Part shown: piece after piece, positions 10,913 to 22,689 of the stretch
Layout of the letters: each line of letters starts with the position of its first letter
Position numbering within the stretch: position 1 is the stretch's first letter
Assembly: GCA_033980235.1 (NCBI GenBank)
Contig: CM067064.1
Location: 4,421,001 to 4,485,000 of the forward strand
Direction of reading: 5' to 3'
Origin: Diadema setosum
Taxonomy: Eukaryota > Echinodermata > Echinoidea > Diadematoida > Diadematidae
Length of the DNA stretch: 64,000 nt
Program-made: the position numbers and the translations under genes
Notes under the pieces: generated by a model
What the model was told of the DNA's origin: nothing
What the model saw: the letters and a program-made list of their open reading frames with translations, nothing else
Databases searched by the model: none

Positions 10913-11116
10913 ACGGAGCCCGTTTCATAGTCCCCTGCTCGAACTCGTTCGGCGGGGACAAAAATATATGTAGGTGTGAACTTATGAAGCTTCAAAATTA
11001 TGAACTGTATTGCGATTTCAAATTAAAGAACCTTCCCATTAACGAACTTAATTTCATTTTTGGATTGAGCAACCTTATTTCATTCTCAAAAAACTGTACA
11101 TAGATGTCAAAGCTTG

Positions 11117-11198
11117 TTTGTGTGTGCATTTGTGTGTATGTGTGTGTCTGTCTGTCTGTCTGTCTGTGTGCATGTGTCTGTGTGTTTGGGGGGGGGGG
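11117..11198. repeat. (TG)/(TCTG)n plus G homopolymer
   Basis: Alternating TGTG and TCTG units end in a G run of about 10 bases (11188-11198). Confidence 0.93.
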
Positions 11199-12037
11199 CG
11201 TCCACAAAAGAATCAGTTTTCTGCAAGAAGAATGTCCCCCACATAGCCTTGGGGCGTGCAAACTCAGTGTCGAGTCTAATTGATTGCTGCTGTCACAATG
11301 AACACATTCATGAAGGGATCCGTCAAGGGGCAACCGCAAAATGTGACTAGTTCCTTTTCATCTCACACTCAACTTTTGACGCATGGATCACAAACCAAAT
11401 ATACAAAGCCACCTGCCAAGAAAAGTGACATTTTCCACCCATAACTGGATATGGAAAATGAACACAAGCTTGGTACAATAAAATATTTCCTTACATCCTT
11501 ATCTTTGTGTAGCAGTATAATATTTGTAGTAGTAGTAGTAGTTGAAGCAGCATTAGCTATTTGATTCATATGATTTTGTTTTTGTTTTTGCCCTGCAATT
11601 CCCGTAATGTTAGCCAATGTGCAGAAAAAAAACTTACAGAAAAAAGGGGTCTTACACAGAAAAGAAATCAATTTTGCCTACAGTTACACATTACTGTATC
11701 ACCAAATTTGGTCTCACTCTAGCAACAGGATGATGTTCTAGACCTTCATGACATGAGCAATACCAAAAACAAAATGAGAGGAAATTTGAAGAACGTTCCC
11801 TTTTCACTCACTTACAGCTACTCAATAACTGCTTTGACAGACTGACGTGCAGTATTAGACATGCTTCTTACAACTATTGTATGTACCAAAATTCCACCGT
11901 CACAAAAGATTTGATCAATAAAAGGTGTGCCTTTACAAAAGATGGAAATAAAAAGACTCAACACCAGGCCTTCATTTCTTTCCACAAACATTGTTATATA
12001 AATGTGAATATAGAGACATTTCTTGTTGAACTCATAG
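11199..12037. other. Spacer
   Basis: A short (AGT)n lies near 11527-11542. Otherwise no supported feature; short frames on the minus strand are unrecognised. Confidence 0.5.
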
Positions 12038-12234
12038 GCCCGAATTCATGAAGGTGGTACAATTGAAACCATGGTTTAAATGGACAATTTGTATGGAGCG
12101 CCAAGTGTCACATGGCCTATTTCGTCAACAAAATGACTGATTTCATCATAGGCCATGAGACACTTGGCGCTCCATACAAATTGTCCATGGTTTAAACCAT
12201 GGTTTAAATTGTACCATCTTCGTGAATTCGGGCC
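12038..12234. mobile_element. 197-bp near-palindromic MITE
   Basis: Left arm begins GGCCCGAATTCATGAAGGTG and right arm ends CTTCGTGAATTCGGGCC. ACTTGGCGCTCCATACAAAT in the right arm mirrors ATTTGTATGGAGCGCCAAGT in the left. Arms run to about 85 bp, with one extra TTTAAACCATGG unit in the right arm and a ~30-bp loop. ATA flanks both ends and may be a target-site duplication. No coding capacity. Confidence 0.8.
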
Positions 12235-12942
12235 ATATTGTCTGAAAGTGAACACACACATAAACCAACAAAATGAGCTGTGTCTACAGCACATACATAA
12301 TTGTATCTTATACCGAGAAAATCTGGCAGTGTTGGGTAACAGCCTGCGGCATTCAGCGGGTTAATCAGTGGCCACATACAAGTTACTGGTATCCAAGAGA
12401 TAGGAGAACGGTATTGGGTTCCACCTCTGACGTACATAAACAGGGGGCCTTTTTTTAGCCGCGCTGTGATATCTTTGGTACTGTCCTATCAATTTACTCT
12501 GATATACTTGAACGGGAAGGGTGATAAAATATATCCAACATGAACTTCACGCAAAGGCTCCAATGTACTGCGTATTGCCTCTATATTGTGATAAGGGGAG
12601 AAGGTTGATAGAAGAGAATATTCAATGAATAATGCATGACTTGTGCCAAAATCACATTTTACATTTCTTTCTTTCCATCTTCCTTTATCTGTTAATCCTT
12701 CTCATACTTGAGTTCAAGCATGAAGGGCCTGGGCTTTGCTAGCTGTCAGTGAAACAATGTTAATGGTAAAAAAAAAAAAAAGCGGAATTAATCAATGACA
12801 AAACAATGATACTTAATAATGCTACATTTGGCTTATTCTGTTGAGCAAAACAAGCTTGGCATTGCATAGCATTAGTTGGCTAGTCATACAGTGACTGTAT
12901 GTACATATAGACGGAATGAGATAGACATATTATATGTATGCT
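12235..12942. other. Spacer
   Basis: Mixed sequence; a 12-13-base A run lies near 12769. No gene recognised. Confidence 0.5.
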
Positions 12943-13028
12943 ACATATATATATACATACATGCATTCATACAAGTACATACATACACACATACATACAT
13001 ACATACATACATACATACATACATACAA
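12943..13028. repeat. (CATA)n microsatellite
   Basis: Starts as TA dinucleotides and becomes CATA/CACA tetranucleotides, about 85 bp. Confidence 0.95.
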
Positions 13029-13184
13029 ATGGACAGATAGATCGGAACAAATGGATTTAAGTCGCCACTATATACCACACAGCAGTTTGCGTTCTGTGCC
13101 TTGTGTAGGTAACACTGGGTGGTACTGAGCCAAAGGCACTTCATACAGACAGACAGACGGACATACTGCTGTCTCATGGGTTAA

Positions 13185-13275
13185 GGGGGGGGGGGGAGCC
13201 ACAGAGAATTCTGGGAAGGTCTGTTAGGGATGTCTTTGCATGAACATACATGTATCTATATGGGGGGGGGGGGGG
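13185..13275. repeat. Two poly-G tracts
   Basis: G runs of about 12 (13185-13196) and 14 (13262-13275) bases, about 65 bp apart on the same strand. Confidence 0.9.
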
Positions 13276-13319
13276 AGTGAGAGGGAGACTACCACAGTTT
13301 TCTATTCACATCGGTTGGT

Positions 13320-13690
13320 GGATTGCTGTAGCCGTACGGTATGAAATTTGTCCATCCAGATATAGCTCACCACTAGCTAGCATGTTTTGAGTAACAATGT
13401 GATGGGAATGAGAGTGCCGGTAATTCATGTTGTAATTTCGTTCTTTCCACGAGGCTGGACTGACGAGAGAAACGTGATCTGAATATCAAAGCATCGTCAT
13501 GTTCCACATCTCCCCCGTGAGCAATGTTCCTGGAAATGAAGCGAAAGGCACGGGGATATTTGTCACACACCCAATACCCGCTCCCCGGGTTGAATGCACG
13601 CGGTATCGTCACCGGTGGGTCACTGACCAATCGGGAGTAGAAGCACGTACTGAGGCTGCATCCCGAGCATGCACAGATTTTTAACGACCC
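13320..13690. other. GC-richer unique block, candidate conserved noncoding DNA
   Basis: High complexity with GCTCCCCGGGTTGAATGCACG, ATCGTCACCGGTGGG and TGACCAATCGG. Frames are open on both strands (85 aa minus, 61 aa plus), neither recognised. No splice-bounded coding segment could be supported. Confidence 0.3.
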
Positions 13691-14150
13691 ATCATCATTA
13701 CAGAATTAATTGCAAGGGGGGATGGGGAAGGGGAATATGGGGGAGGAAAGAAATTCCCCCATGCACAGAAGGTTTCATCAGCATTAAATACAGCAGAGAG
13801 AGAATGAGAAGATAGTGAGAAAGAGAATGTATAATTATAATTTATTAGACATGATATAATATATAGTGTATACGGTGTCAATTCATACCATACCTTACAA
13901 CCATTACTGGTCTCATTACTATCAAGTAACTCTTGCCATCAAACTTTTGTTTTGCCATCAAAACAAACTTGCTCCAGGCTACAAATTTTGCAACTCATGG
14001 ATCGCCCATGCCAATATTTTGATCACTATCAAGCTCCCATGCAGGGAAGGCACATTCAGCTACAAGCAGTGGGAAAATTGTACCCATTCTACTATATTCC
14101 CCCCTCCCCCATCATCATCATCATCACATTCTTCTATAGGAGATGACCTC

Positions 14151-14220
14151 TCAACAACAACAGCAACAGCAACAACAACGACAACAGCAACAACACCACC
14201 ACCACCAACAACAACAACAA
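14151..14220. repeat. (CAA/CAG)n trinucleotide array
   Basis: CAA and CAG units with one CGA and a CAC patch, preceded by (ATC)n at 14110-14126. The frame reads as poly-Gln/His, but no flanking domain or splice context supports coding. Confidence 0.93.
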
Positions 14221-14225
14221 CATAC

Positions 14226-14803
14226 ATCAGCCACTCACTTTCTTAACAAGGACGCCCGAGCTTGCATGAGAAATAATCACATCAAGCGATATAGTAACCT
14301 TGGATCGTCACCTTCTGGAGGTTAGGAAGAGCCAAAAAAAGCTTGGGGTAATAGCGTAGGACTTGCCCTTGGCACTGTCGTCAGCAAGTGATGCAAACCT
14401 CCCACTCCAAACTCATCCCATGACAACCGCATCTCCTCAGTAGACGCAGGGAAATATTATATCCTGTGCAGTAGCCGCTATAAAGAATACAGTAGACATT
14501 TTATTCCCCTCCCCCTTCCTCTCATTCCTAGACACTTAAATAGGTTAGATATTTGGTATCATTTAAGAAACTGTGCAATTACATTTTCTCATAAGCCTGA
14601 TTCAAATAGTTTCGCTGCATGGAATAAGTATTCACTGTACCTTTTAAATGAGATGTCCACTGTATGGGGGCGGGGATTCAATACATTGACTATTATTCTC
14701 TTTCTTTCTTTCTTTATCCCTCTCTATCTTTCTCTTCATCTCGAGGGATGAAATTATCTTCAGTCTTCTTGCATCCGGTATAGCCAAGGACAGCATCCCG
14801 TAT
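14226..14803. other. Spacer
   Basis: Contains a CTTT-rich patch (about 14697-14716). Nothing else recognised. Confidence 0.5.
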
Positions 14804-15000
14804 TAAAGGTCCTGTTTACCTTTGGGAGCAGTGATTCCAAAATGTTCAAGATATCACATTTCATACATATGTGTAGGTCTATTGTATCACAAAACATCCT
14901 ACCATATAAACTTTTCGCAAAAAAGCCTAAAATATTTAAAGGAGATATCACTATTTTTCTCATTAAACCATAACTGCAGATGGTTTAGTCTGGAAACATT
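14804..15000 (+). mobile_element. Possible DNA-transposon fragment starting TTAAAGGTCCTGTTTACC
   Basis: The end TTAAAGGTCCTGTTTACC resembles the TTTAAAGG-type termini of the elements at 21813, 36845 and 58378. No matching right terminus is found within 400 bp, so this is probably a truncated copy. The body includes ATTTAAAGGAGATATCAC near 14935. Confidence 0.4.
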
Positions 15001-15129
15001 TTTATCATAACTATTGTTCAAATCTTGTATATTTAACAATACTTAACACTGATTATACTTATTCAAATTTTTACATTGGTTCTTTCTATCCCTAACTCAT
15101 ATTTAAGAACTATTTAGAAGCACTAATGC

Positions 15130-15420
15130 TGGGTTTTTGTTTCATCTGCAAATGATAGAAACTATGCCTTTACGGTGAGGATGTGAAATACATGATGACG
15201 CAAAGGAGAACAAATGGGGGCACACAGAGGGGACACCAAACCCTGTCTATGAATATTCATGAAGATTGGCTGCTTTAGAGAAGACACCGGTGGAGGCCAA
15301 TTGGAAAGGAGTGCAGAGTATACATTCCAAAGCTCTTTATCTGATCCTGGACACGGCTCTACGAGAAACCAATCTCTAAAAATGCAAATGTGCACATCAT
15401 TGTAGTAGCGGACTGCAGGT
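15130..15420. promoter_or_regulatory. Candidate noncoding element with palindromic POU-like site
   Basis: A non-repetitive block containing the perfect 12-bp palindrome ATGAATATTCAT at 15249-15260, resembling palindromic POU-factor sites, followed by GATTGGC and CCAATTGG motifs. Function is inference. Confidence 0.2.
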
Positions 15421-15449
15421 GAGTTTGAAGTGAATCTTCGGCCTGAATT

Positions 15450-15551
15450 TTAACCCGTTGAGGACGAGTTGATTTTGCTTATACATAATACACATTTGCC
15501 ACAGACACCTGCCTGAGTATACTTGGGACTAGCTAGTCTTCAATGGGTTAA
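15450..15551 (+). mobile_element. Family A TTAA MITE
   Basis: Begins TTAACCCGTTGAGGACGAGT and ends GTCTTCAATGGGTTAA. It carries about 10 extra bases (duplicated CTAG and ATACATA phrases) relative to other copies. Confidence 0.85.
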
Positions 15552-16130
15552 ATGCGAGAGGGGAAAAAGAATGTCCCACATGAAAATAAACTTATAAATT
15601 CTCTCCTTAGCTTTTGTACAATATTCATAATTCAATGACTATTGATTCAAAACAGCTGTCACATGGCTCTGCTATGCTTCCGTAAACACAGACTTCGTGT
15701 GGGCGCATACACACTCCTGTGTTCATGGAACCGTAGCAGGATCCTGGTGGGCACCAAGATCTACACTGCAGAATTATGCATACATGAGTGTGTCCCGTGC
15801 AGTTTTCTCGAGTTCCCAGAAGTGCGAGTTATAGCTTCTCTAGAACACACACACCAAATATCAATCTAAGAATCAAATTGGGATATGGCAGCAATTTCGC
15901 TACTGTAATTATCCATTCAATTTGACTGATGGATATGTGGCACGATGCGTTCGGAAGCATTTCTACAGGGTATCAGTTTCAAATGGGCATATTTGTTATT
16001 GGGTTGTAAGGACACTCAGAAAGTGGAACATACAGATACACTCCACTGTCCAACACAATGTATAGTGGGAGCTACATGTACATCTTACAGGTTCTAATTT
16101 TTGATACACAGATACAAAAACACACATGCT

Positions 16131-16132
<2 letters not shown>
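15552..16132. other. Spacer
   Basis: Nothing recognised; short ORFs only. Confidence 0.5.

Positions 16133-16168
<36 letters not shown>
16133..16168. repeat. (CA)n microsatellite
   Basis: Eighteen CA units. Confidence 0.95.
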
Positions 16169-16172
<4 letters not shown>

Positions 16173-17409
16173 GAAAATTACAGCAAAACTACACTGTATC
16201 ATTCCATATTGAGCACACATGTATCACATGGGAACCACAAGTTCATCTTTGAGTCTTACCTTATCAAACTGAGAAGCAATCATTAACATTAGTCAGATGG
16301 CCAAGCACATATGCTGTATTAGAATCAATTTCAGTTTCCTTCCTGGCCCATAAATTATGCACTAATTAATCAATATACAAATAAGTCTAAATACACATCC
16401 TTTCAAAATTAATATGAGATCACAGACAAAGTGAAAGAATAAAAAACAAAGACAAAATTTCCTGCACTTCATTGCTGTAGAATATTTCCCTCCAATCACG
16501 TCAACATACTGTGAATAATATCCTGTGTCTGTGGTCTAATCAGACATATATTGAGGAAGTCACTGATGAAATGTCCTGTCAAAATGTGGCAGTTCTCTCT
16601 ATTTTATTTTATTTTTTTTTTGGTATAATCATTCAAAATTTGCTTGAAATTGGACCTTGTACAACTGTAGGTGCTGCCATCAGTCTAGAGTGGTATTCTC
16701 AACAGCTCATGAGCTGCAAATGCAGGAGAAAAAAAAATCATTCCATAAATTTCCCATTTGGAGAAATTTTTTGTTTGTATGTGACATCTTCTGACAGCCA
16801 GTGGAGTCAGAAGAGTTGATGTCCTGTATCATGACTCTGACACTGATGGTAGACAGTGAACATGAAACATGCCTTCAGACAGCCTTCATGCAACTTCAAG
16901 ATAATAAAATACTGACGTAAAGTCTCATACAAATTGTATTAGTCATGACCAGTGCTTAATACATCAAGGGCAAACTATAGCAACTCTCATTATTAATAAA
17001 ACATTGCACGGAAGTGTCTCAAAAAGAACTGACTTTTTTTTCATCTGAAATGATTATGATGATAACAACTGTCTTGAATGCACCACCTCCATCTTGTGTA
17101 ATACTCAACACACAGTGAGGAATCGTCTCACACAAACAACTCTAGAAACGGACAGAAAGATGGGCATAAAGAGCTCGAATGCACACAGCAGCAAGATTGA
17201 ACAGGTGTGCCTTTGGGCTGACCTTGGGAAATGGAAAGATGTTTTTTTTTTGTTTTTTTGTTTTTTTGTGGCCAGGGGAGGGGGGGAGGGTTTCACTTCG
17301 TAGCAATGACACTACCCATGCATACGCTTTACCCTCTCCAAGGATTTGCTCTTCAGTATGTTCTTCAAGCAAATAATTTTCCATGATGAAATAGATATTA
17401 CAAGATAAT
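16169..17409. other. AT-rich spacer
   Basis: T runs near 16611 and 17241-17268. No supported gene. Confidence 0.5.
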
Positions 17410-17772
17410 ACAATGAACTCCCGTTATAACAAACACGGTTATAACAAAACTCTTATAACAAATTAAGTAAAGATTCGGGTTCTGAAATTGTCAACAAATC
17501 ATATCTTGAAAGAAAGATGTTATTCAGAAGGGTGAAGGTTCAGGTGTGAGTTTCTTCAATTTGTCTCCCATTACAATTTTTTGGCATGTTTGTTAATTTA
17601 CAGATCAGCAGTTGTGATCTTAACAAATTTGATTTGTAGAGGAAGACAAATTGAAGAAATTCCTACCTGAAATTATATCTAAATTCCTTATTGTTCAGGT
17701 ATAACAAAATTACAATATAATGAAAGAGAACTGTTGGCCCTGAGTACTGCATTATAACAGGAGTCACCTGTA
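17410..17772. mobile_element. Pogo/Tigger-like MITE, diverged
   Basis: The left end AATGAACTCCCGTTATAACA with repeated TTATAACA phrases is mirrored by TGCATTATAACAGGAGTCAC at the right. Terminal GAACTCCCGTTATAAC resembles the TIR style of pogo-type elements and the copy at 52731. An internal inverted pair, TTTCTTCAATTTGTCT / AGACAAATTGAAGAAA (17551-17668), may be a second nested element. Confidence 0.55.
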
Positions 17773-18632
17773 GTGTCATATCAAACAAATGCTACACATA
17801 TACAGCCGTAGGTGAAGAAGAGAAAGCAGCAAAACTATGTGACATATGAGATTTAGAGTTAATAAATAGTTGTGATACGACCATAGAGATGATTCATTGG
17901 TATAGAAGACAACAGAAACTGAAACCACTAAGGTGAGTTTGACTGGGTAAAATGACAGCTCACACCTGAGCTTCCAGGAAGTAATAGAAGCACTGTAGGC
18001 TCCAGATGTCTGACTGTCTCATAAATGTAAGATCAACACTTCTGTAATTCAAAAAAGTCACTTCCTTTCTTGGTTAATGTATACACTGTTATACATATTT
18101 GCCTATTCACTGTTCTATTTACATGTATCACATTAAATTACATATTACATTTGCGGCACATTGATCTTTTTTAATTTTTTTTTATAGATTTGGTGCTGTT
18201 TTGGGTTAATGCGAATTCTAACAAAGGATTTTTTTTTAATGCATAGAACGGTTCAAGGAGCACAAACTGATGCTAGTAGTTATACAACTCAGATATATGA
18301 AGATTTGCAACGTATCACTCCTCAAATCTAGCTAGCAGTGAAGCCCCAACATAGACAAAGTCAGATGGCAGAAGCATCCAGTCTCCCGATGCAGGCAACC
18401 ACTCCCCCCCCCCCCAACTATCTTACTTTTTAAAACAGCAGGAAATACTTAAATTTCCTTTCCATAACACAACATCCATCAATGACAATGTCTAAATAAA
18501 ATGCCTTCTAATGATAGGGCGACATGGAAGATGAACTCTAAATATTGCAGGAAGCTGGCAGTAGACCATTCTTTTCCTAGTCTAGATTCTGGACTCTTTT
18601 TATGGTATCCTTAGTTGAGTTACTAAACATGT
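17773..18632. other. Spacer
   Basis: AT-rich with a C run near 18404-18414. No gene recognised. Confidence 0.5.
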
Positions 18633-18858
18633 AGGTGTTGAGTTGAGTGATGCCGCGATCCCAAGAACCAGAGAAAAAAAAGTCTAGACAGATTGCTCTA
18701 AGCTGAAAACAGAGGTCAAAAGTTCACGCACTTGTATGCATACATACTCTCCCTCAGAATTCTGACGGAAAAGTCAAAATTAGCATAAAGCAATTGCTCT
18801 TGTCTTATTGTTCTCCAGTTCTTGGGATCGCGACTTCACTCGTGCCTTCACTCAACTT
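18633..18858. mobile_element. ~226-bp inverted-repeat element
   Basis: GTTGAGTTGAGTGA plus GCGATCCCAAGAACCAGAG at the left is mirrored by TTCTCCAGTTCTTGGGATCG and TTCACTCAACTTGAC at the right. One arm lacks ~12 bp. Inner arms also pair weakly (AGATTGCTCTAAGC with GCAATTGCTCTTGTCT). Confidence 0.55.
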
Positions 18859-20579
18859 GACGCATACAGATTTAGCAGCTGGAGTAAAGATATCATTAAA
18901 AAAAGAGCCCAGAATCTGGACTTCTCTCTTCCTTTGGAGTCAACACGAGGACTGTCGTGTGCCTGTGTCAACTCCACTTACCCTGCCTGCCTGCATGCAT
19001 GCTCGGGGTTGCGAATCAATCACGTTTCTCGAGGGCAAGAGACGGAAAGCAAAGTGGTGCGAAAGATGGCACATGAATGCTAGTCAGGTGTCGAACATCG
19101 TCTACGAGTGATATTTCACAAAACTCTCAAGGTCCCTCACCTATGATTCATTTTCTATTAGTCTGCAGACAACATAATATAATATATATCTAAATATATA
19201 TATAAGAACTCTAGCTCTCCACAAGTCAATATCATATATGAGGATGCTGCATGTAATGGAATGTTCAGATCTGATATGTTCCTTTCCAGGTGACTTGAGT
19301 AGAATAAGTGCTAAAAAAACTATATAACAGTCAAACTCAATGTGTGTATTCAATGATGATAATGATATTGTAACACACATGTACAGAATACAACTGTAAT
19401 TTTCATATCAATATGCACATTTGTTTCTCTTGGCTACTTGTTATTAATTTCTAACCAAATAGAAATATCTATTCATATTCAAGGGGCACCTTGCAGAAAT
19501 CCCACTGATTGTAAAACTGAATTACTTCTAGAAAGCTGAGGGTAGCTACACGATTTCTATTTATAACAAAATGCTAAATATTGCTTGATGTCATTGCACT
19601 TCTCAGGGTAAAATAACTGATGAATTTCACAGTGAAATTAATTAAAGAGGTCAGAAGAATAAATAAGAGCAAAAGGAGACTGTTAAATGAGATATATTGT
19701 CTACATTAAATGCAAACAACAATTTATTAGAGTCTCAATCACATGCACGCCAGCACTTAAACACATTCATGACAGACATAACATATAACCTATTCATATT
19801 TGTTACTTCATAACAAAGAAGAAAAAAACATGAGGCATAAAGCAAGGAAAAAATCCTTTTGACTTTCATTCCAAAGTAACATGTCATGCAGTCATCTATA
19901 TGTGTAGGCATCAAGCAGATGCACTAGTCATAACATACAGCCTTCAGGACCAAATATCTGTTGCCTCAGAGGGGGGATATACTGCAGTACTACCAGCTTG
20001 AGAGAGTCTTCCTGCAGGGAGGGGGAGATGAGGGGAATCCCCCTTAACTCTACCAATGGTCCGGGTTCAAATAGCATCATCAAGCCATGGTTCACCTTGC
20101 TGAGGGGCGAAAAATTGGGTATGTGCAGCAAGTGCATTTAAAGCATTATATCCTACATCCTGTCATCCCGCACGATTTTATCAGGAAAGCCAGGCAGACA
20201 GGTATGCTGTACCCATACCATGAGCTAGAGCTATGCACTTAATACATACGTGATCTGTTTTTGCCCCTCAGGTAACTCTCTGTTTTTTTTTACTGTGGCG
20301 GAACCTCATTGATACCACTGGTAATTGCACTGCATAAAACACAGACTTCATATTTATTGTATGGTCTTCTAAGGGTTAATAGAGCTTTAATGCAATTTCT
20401 TTCCGACACAGCAGGTTGGGTCATAAGAGGAGAAGCCGTGCCATGTACGGGAAGTGTGGTAAAAGGTGGTTGTTTGTCGTGGCGTGAAAATGTATACCAA
20501 TCCATTACTTTATAACTCTGCTGGGACGGACGTGTGCAACAATGTTTTGATTTGCAATGAAATTATCCATCACTTTTAG
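18859..20579. other. Long spacer
   Basis: Mixed AT-rich DNA. Overlapping 105-aa and 91-aa plus-strand frames begin inside the preceding inverted-repeat element, so they are unlikely genes. No other signal seen. Confidence 0.5.
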
Positions 20580-20935
20580 AAGAGAGGGGCATGGTGAAAA
20601 GAAGGAACATAGGCAGAGAAGGGAGATTGGGGGGGGGGGGGCTAAAGGGGTAGAGACAGAGGGGATAGGGAAGAAGAAGAAGAAGAGGAGAGAAATAATG
20701 GAAAGACAAGGCTGAGAATTAAAGGGAAGGAGGCAGAGAATGAGGAGAACGGAGGAGAGAGAGAGAAAAGAGGGGGAGAGAATGAGAGGTAAAAGGTGGA
20801 GATGATATTAGAGAGGGAGAGATGAAAGTGAGATAAAAAGGTGAGAGAGGAGAGAGGGAGGGGAGGGGGAAATAAAAGAATGACAGAGAAGAGAGATGGA
20901 GAGGGGGTGGGGGGAGAGCGAGGTAGAGTGTATCA
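20580..20935. repeat. ~350-bp polypurine (GA-rich) tract
   Basis: Almost continuous purines on the plus strand, including GAAGAAGAAG, GAGAGAGAG and a 13-base G run (20629-20641). Low complexity, with potential for triplex formation. Confidence 0.9.
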
Positions 20936-21759
20936 TCTACCGAAGGTGTCTCTCTCCCAAATGGCGTAATGGACCTTTAATATGATTAAGCAGTGTTGCG
21001 GAGTGGCCCGGCCGTGGACCGTTACAATTTGTCGATCTGATGGCATTCTAAACACGATAATTTCATTTGGCAAGCCTCTCTCTCCCCCCTCTCTGATCCC
21101 TTAACCCTCATCAAAAATACACAAAAAATGCACACAAACCGGAGCCAAAAATATCACTCCCTGACAAGCACTTGCCGAGCCTCTCCCTTAAGTAAAGGCA
21201 GCAGACTTGGAGACCAGCCAAAAAAGTTAAAAGTAGTAAAACACACAAAATCATGTAGATCAATTATTCAGCTTCCAATTACAACCCTCCATCTCTCTCC
21301 CCCCCCCCCTCCTCTTCTATCTCTGTCTAAGAGATGGGGGTAGCACAGAAAGGGTAGAGGGAGCAACTGCAGAAAATGAGACTTTTCAAATTCTCTTCCG
21401 CCTTCCCCTAAGACGGCAGAAAGCGATGACATGAACCCTGCCACCACCAAAGACCATCCTCTCCGTGCTCATTCTCAATGACATTTTTCAGGTTTTGGTC
21501 CTGGGAGGTTTAATCCAACAGATGGAAGAGTATCATCACTTATACTGTCCTCCACAAAATGCCTACTCTTCATGCAAAACCATTCAACAACCAAACATTT
21601 TGGCCAATCCATGTTAATTTCAATTACCCTCAGTACTAGTATACTCTTTGATAATATTTATAGTGCTTTTGCTGTCTTTCCTTTTTTTCTTGTAGAACCC
21701 AACCATCATAAAGTAATTGAAGCACATAGGTATGTATGACATATCACAGCCTTTATCTT
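20936..21759. other. Spacer
   Basis: 20990-21070 is GC-richer; a C run lies near 21299-21309. No gene supported. Confidence 0.45.
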
Positions 21760-21817
21760 TCCCAAGTATACTCTGGCAGGTGTCTATGGAAAATGTGTGT
21801 TATAGCAGCAGGTTAAA
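21760..21817 (-). mobile_element. Family A MITE, truncated
   Basis: CCCAAGTATACTCTGGCAGG through GTTATAGCAGCAGGTTAA matches the interior of family A; both termini are incomplete. It abuts the next element at a shared TTAA. Confidence 0.6.
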
Positions 21818-22689
21818 GGACAAGTTCACCTTCATAAACATAAGGATTGAGAGAATGCAGCAATATTAGTAGAACACATCAGTGAAAGTTTGAGGAAAAT
21901 TGGACAATTGATGCAAAAGTTAAGAATTTTTAAAATTTTTATGTTGGAACCGCTGGATGAGGAGACTACTAAGGCTCGTGATGTCATATGAGTACAACAG
22001 TGTAAAGAAAATGTAAAGAAAATTCAACATATTTTCACTTTTTTCGCATAATAAAAGAGCATTTGACTTGCCTCTTTCTAGAGACAATGGGAATAATATT
22101 ACCCATATCATATGTCAGTAACCAGTCAAGGGAATGTGTACTTTTTTCAAAAGATGAAATTTTGTAAATTTCTCTTTATATTTTCCTTATATTGTTGTAC
22201 GCATATGACATCATACACTGCAGTAGTCTTCTCATCCAGCGCTGACTGCACAAAAACTCCAAAAATTCATAACTTTTGAACGGATTGTCCGATTTTCCTC
22301 AAACTTTCAATGATGAGTTCTACTACTACAGAGACTCCAACCCAAATCACATTCTGATCTGGAGATTCTCCGCCTGAAACCCCTAGCAAACGGGAGACTC
22401 CAAGTTGATGTGTGCGAAGCTCGACGTTCCTAGAGTTCTAGATGCTCTCTGGTGCTATCTAAGGCTTATTTTTTTCAACATACAATAGCAATAAGTAGGA
22501 AATCCTTTCCAACGGGAGACACAGAGCCAGGGCGGGAGAAATTAAATCTCAAGCAGGAGAACGGGAGATTTTGCAAAAATGGGTTTTCGGCGGGAGATCT
22601 CCCGTCGAAAACGGGAGAGTTGGAGTCTCTGCTACTATTGCTACATTCTCTCAATCCTTATGTTAATGAAGGTGAACTTGTCCTTTAAA
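21813..22689. mobile_element. MITE with long TIRs (TTAAAGGACAAGTTCACC), interrupted
   Basis: The left end TTAAAGGACAAGTTCACCTT and right end AAGGTGAACTTGTCCTTTAA are inverted, with arms extending about 100 bp (AACATAAGGATTGAGAGAAT in both). Inner arm parts TGAAAGTTTGAGGAAAAT pair with ATTTTCCTCAAACTTTCA. Excluding the nested insertion, it is about 574 bp. No transposase. Confidence 0.8.
22329..22631. mobile_element. 303-bp element nested in the MITE (TIR CAGAGACTCCAAC)
   Basis: Begins CAGAGACTCCAAC and ends GTTGGAGTCTCTG, perfect 13-bp TIRs. It is flanked on both sides by CTACTA, a likely target-site duplication. It splits the right arm of the surrounding element. The body contains several CGGGAGA motifs. 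The CAGNG ends with short duplications suggest a hAT-like non-autonomous element, by inference. Confidence 0.8.

Larger units (their letters stand above)
9870..10960. mobile_element. Composite repeat element bounded by TGTCCCCGCCG / CGGCGGGGACA
   Basis: Left edge TGTCCCCGCCG and right edge CGGCGGGGACA are inverted repeats. The body is a ~158-bp tandem array (9883-10820), then an ACGG/ACAC simple repeat (about 10846-10912), then a terminal imperfect hairpin GTCCCCTGCTCGAAC / GTTCGGCGGGGAC. A small palindrome TTACGCGGTGCGTAA lies just outside the left edge. There is no coding capacity. A non-autonomous transposon carrying satellite monomers is the best reading; the superfamily is unclear. Confidence 0.65.

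Noticed and set aside
14143..14325. Poly-Gln/His frame that could look like a transcription-factor segment
   Set aside because: Translation of a CAA/CAG array, with no conserved domain, splice context or coding signal around it.
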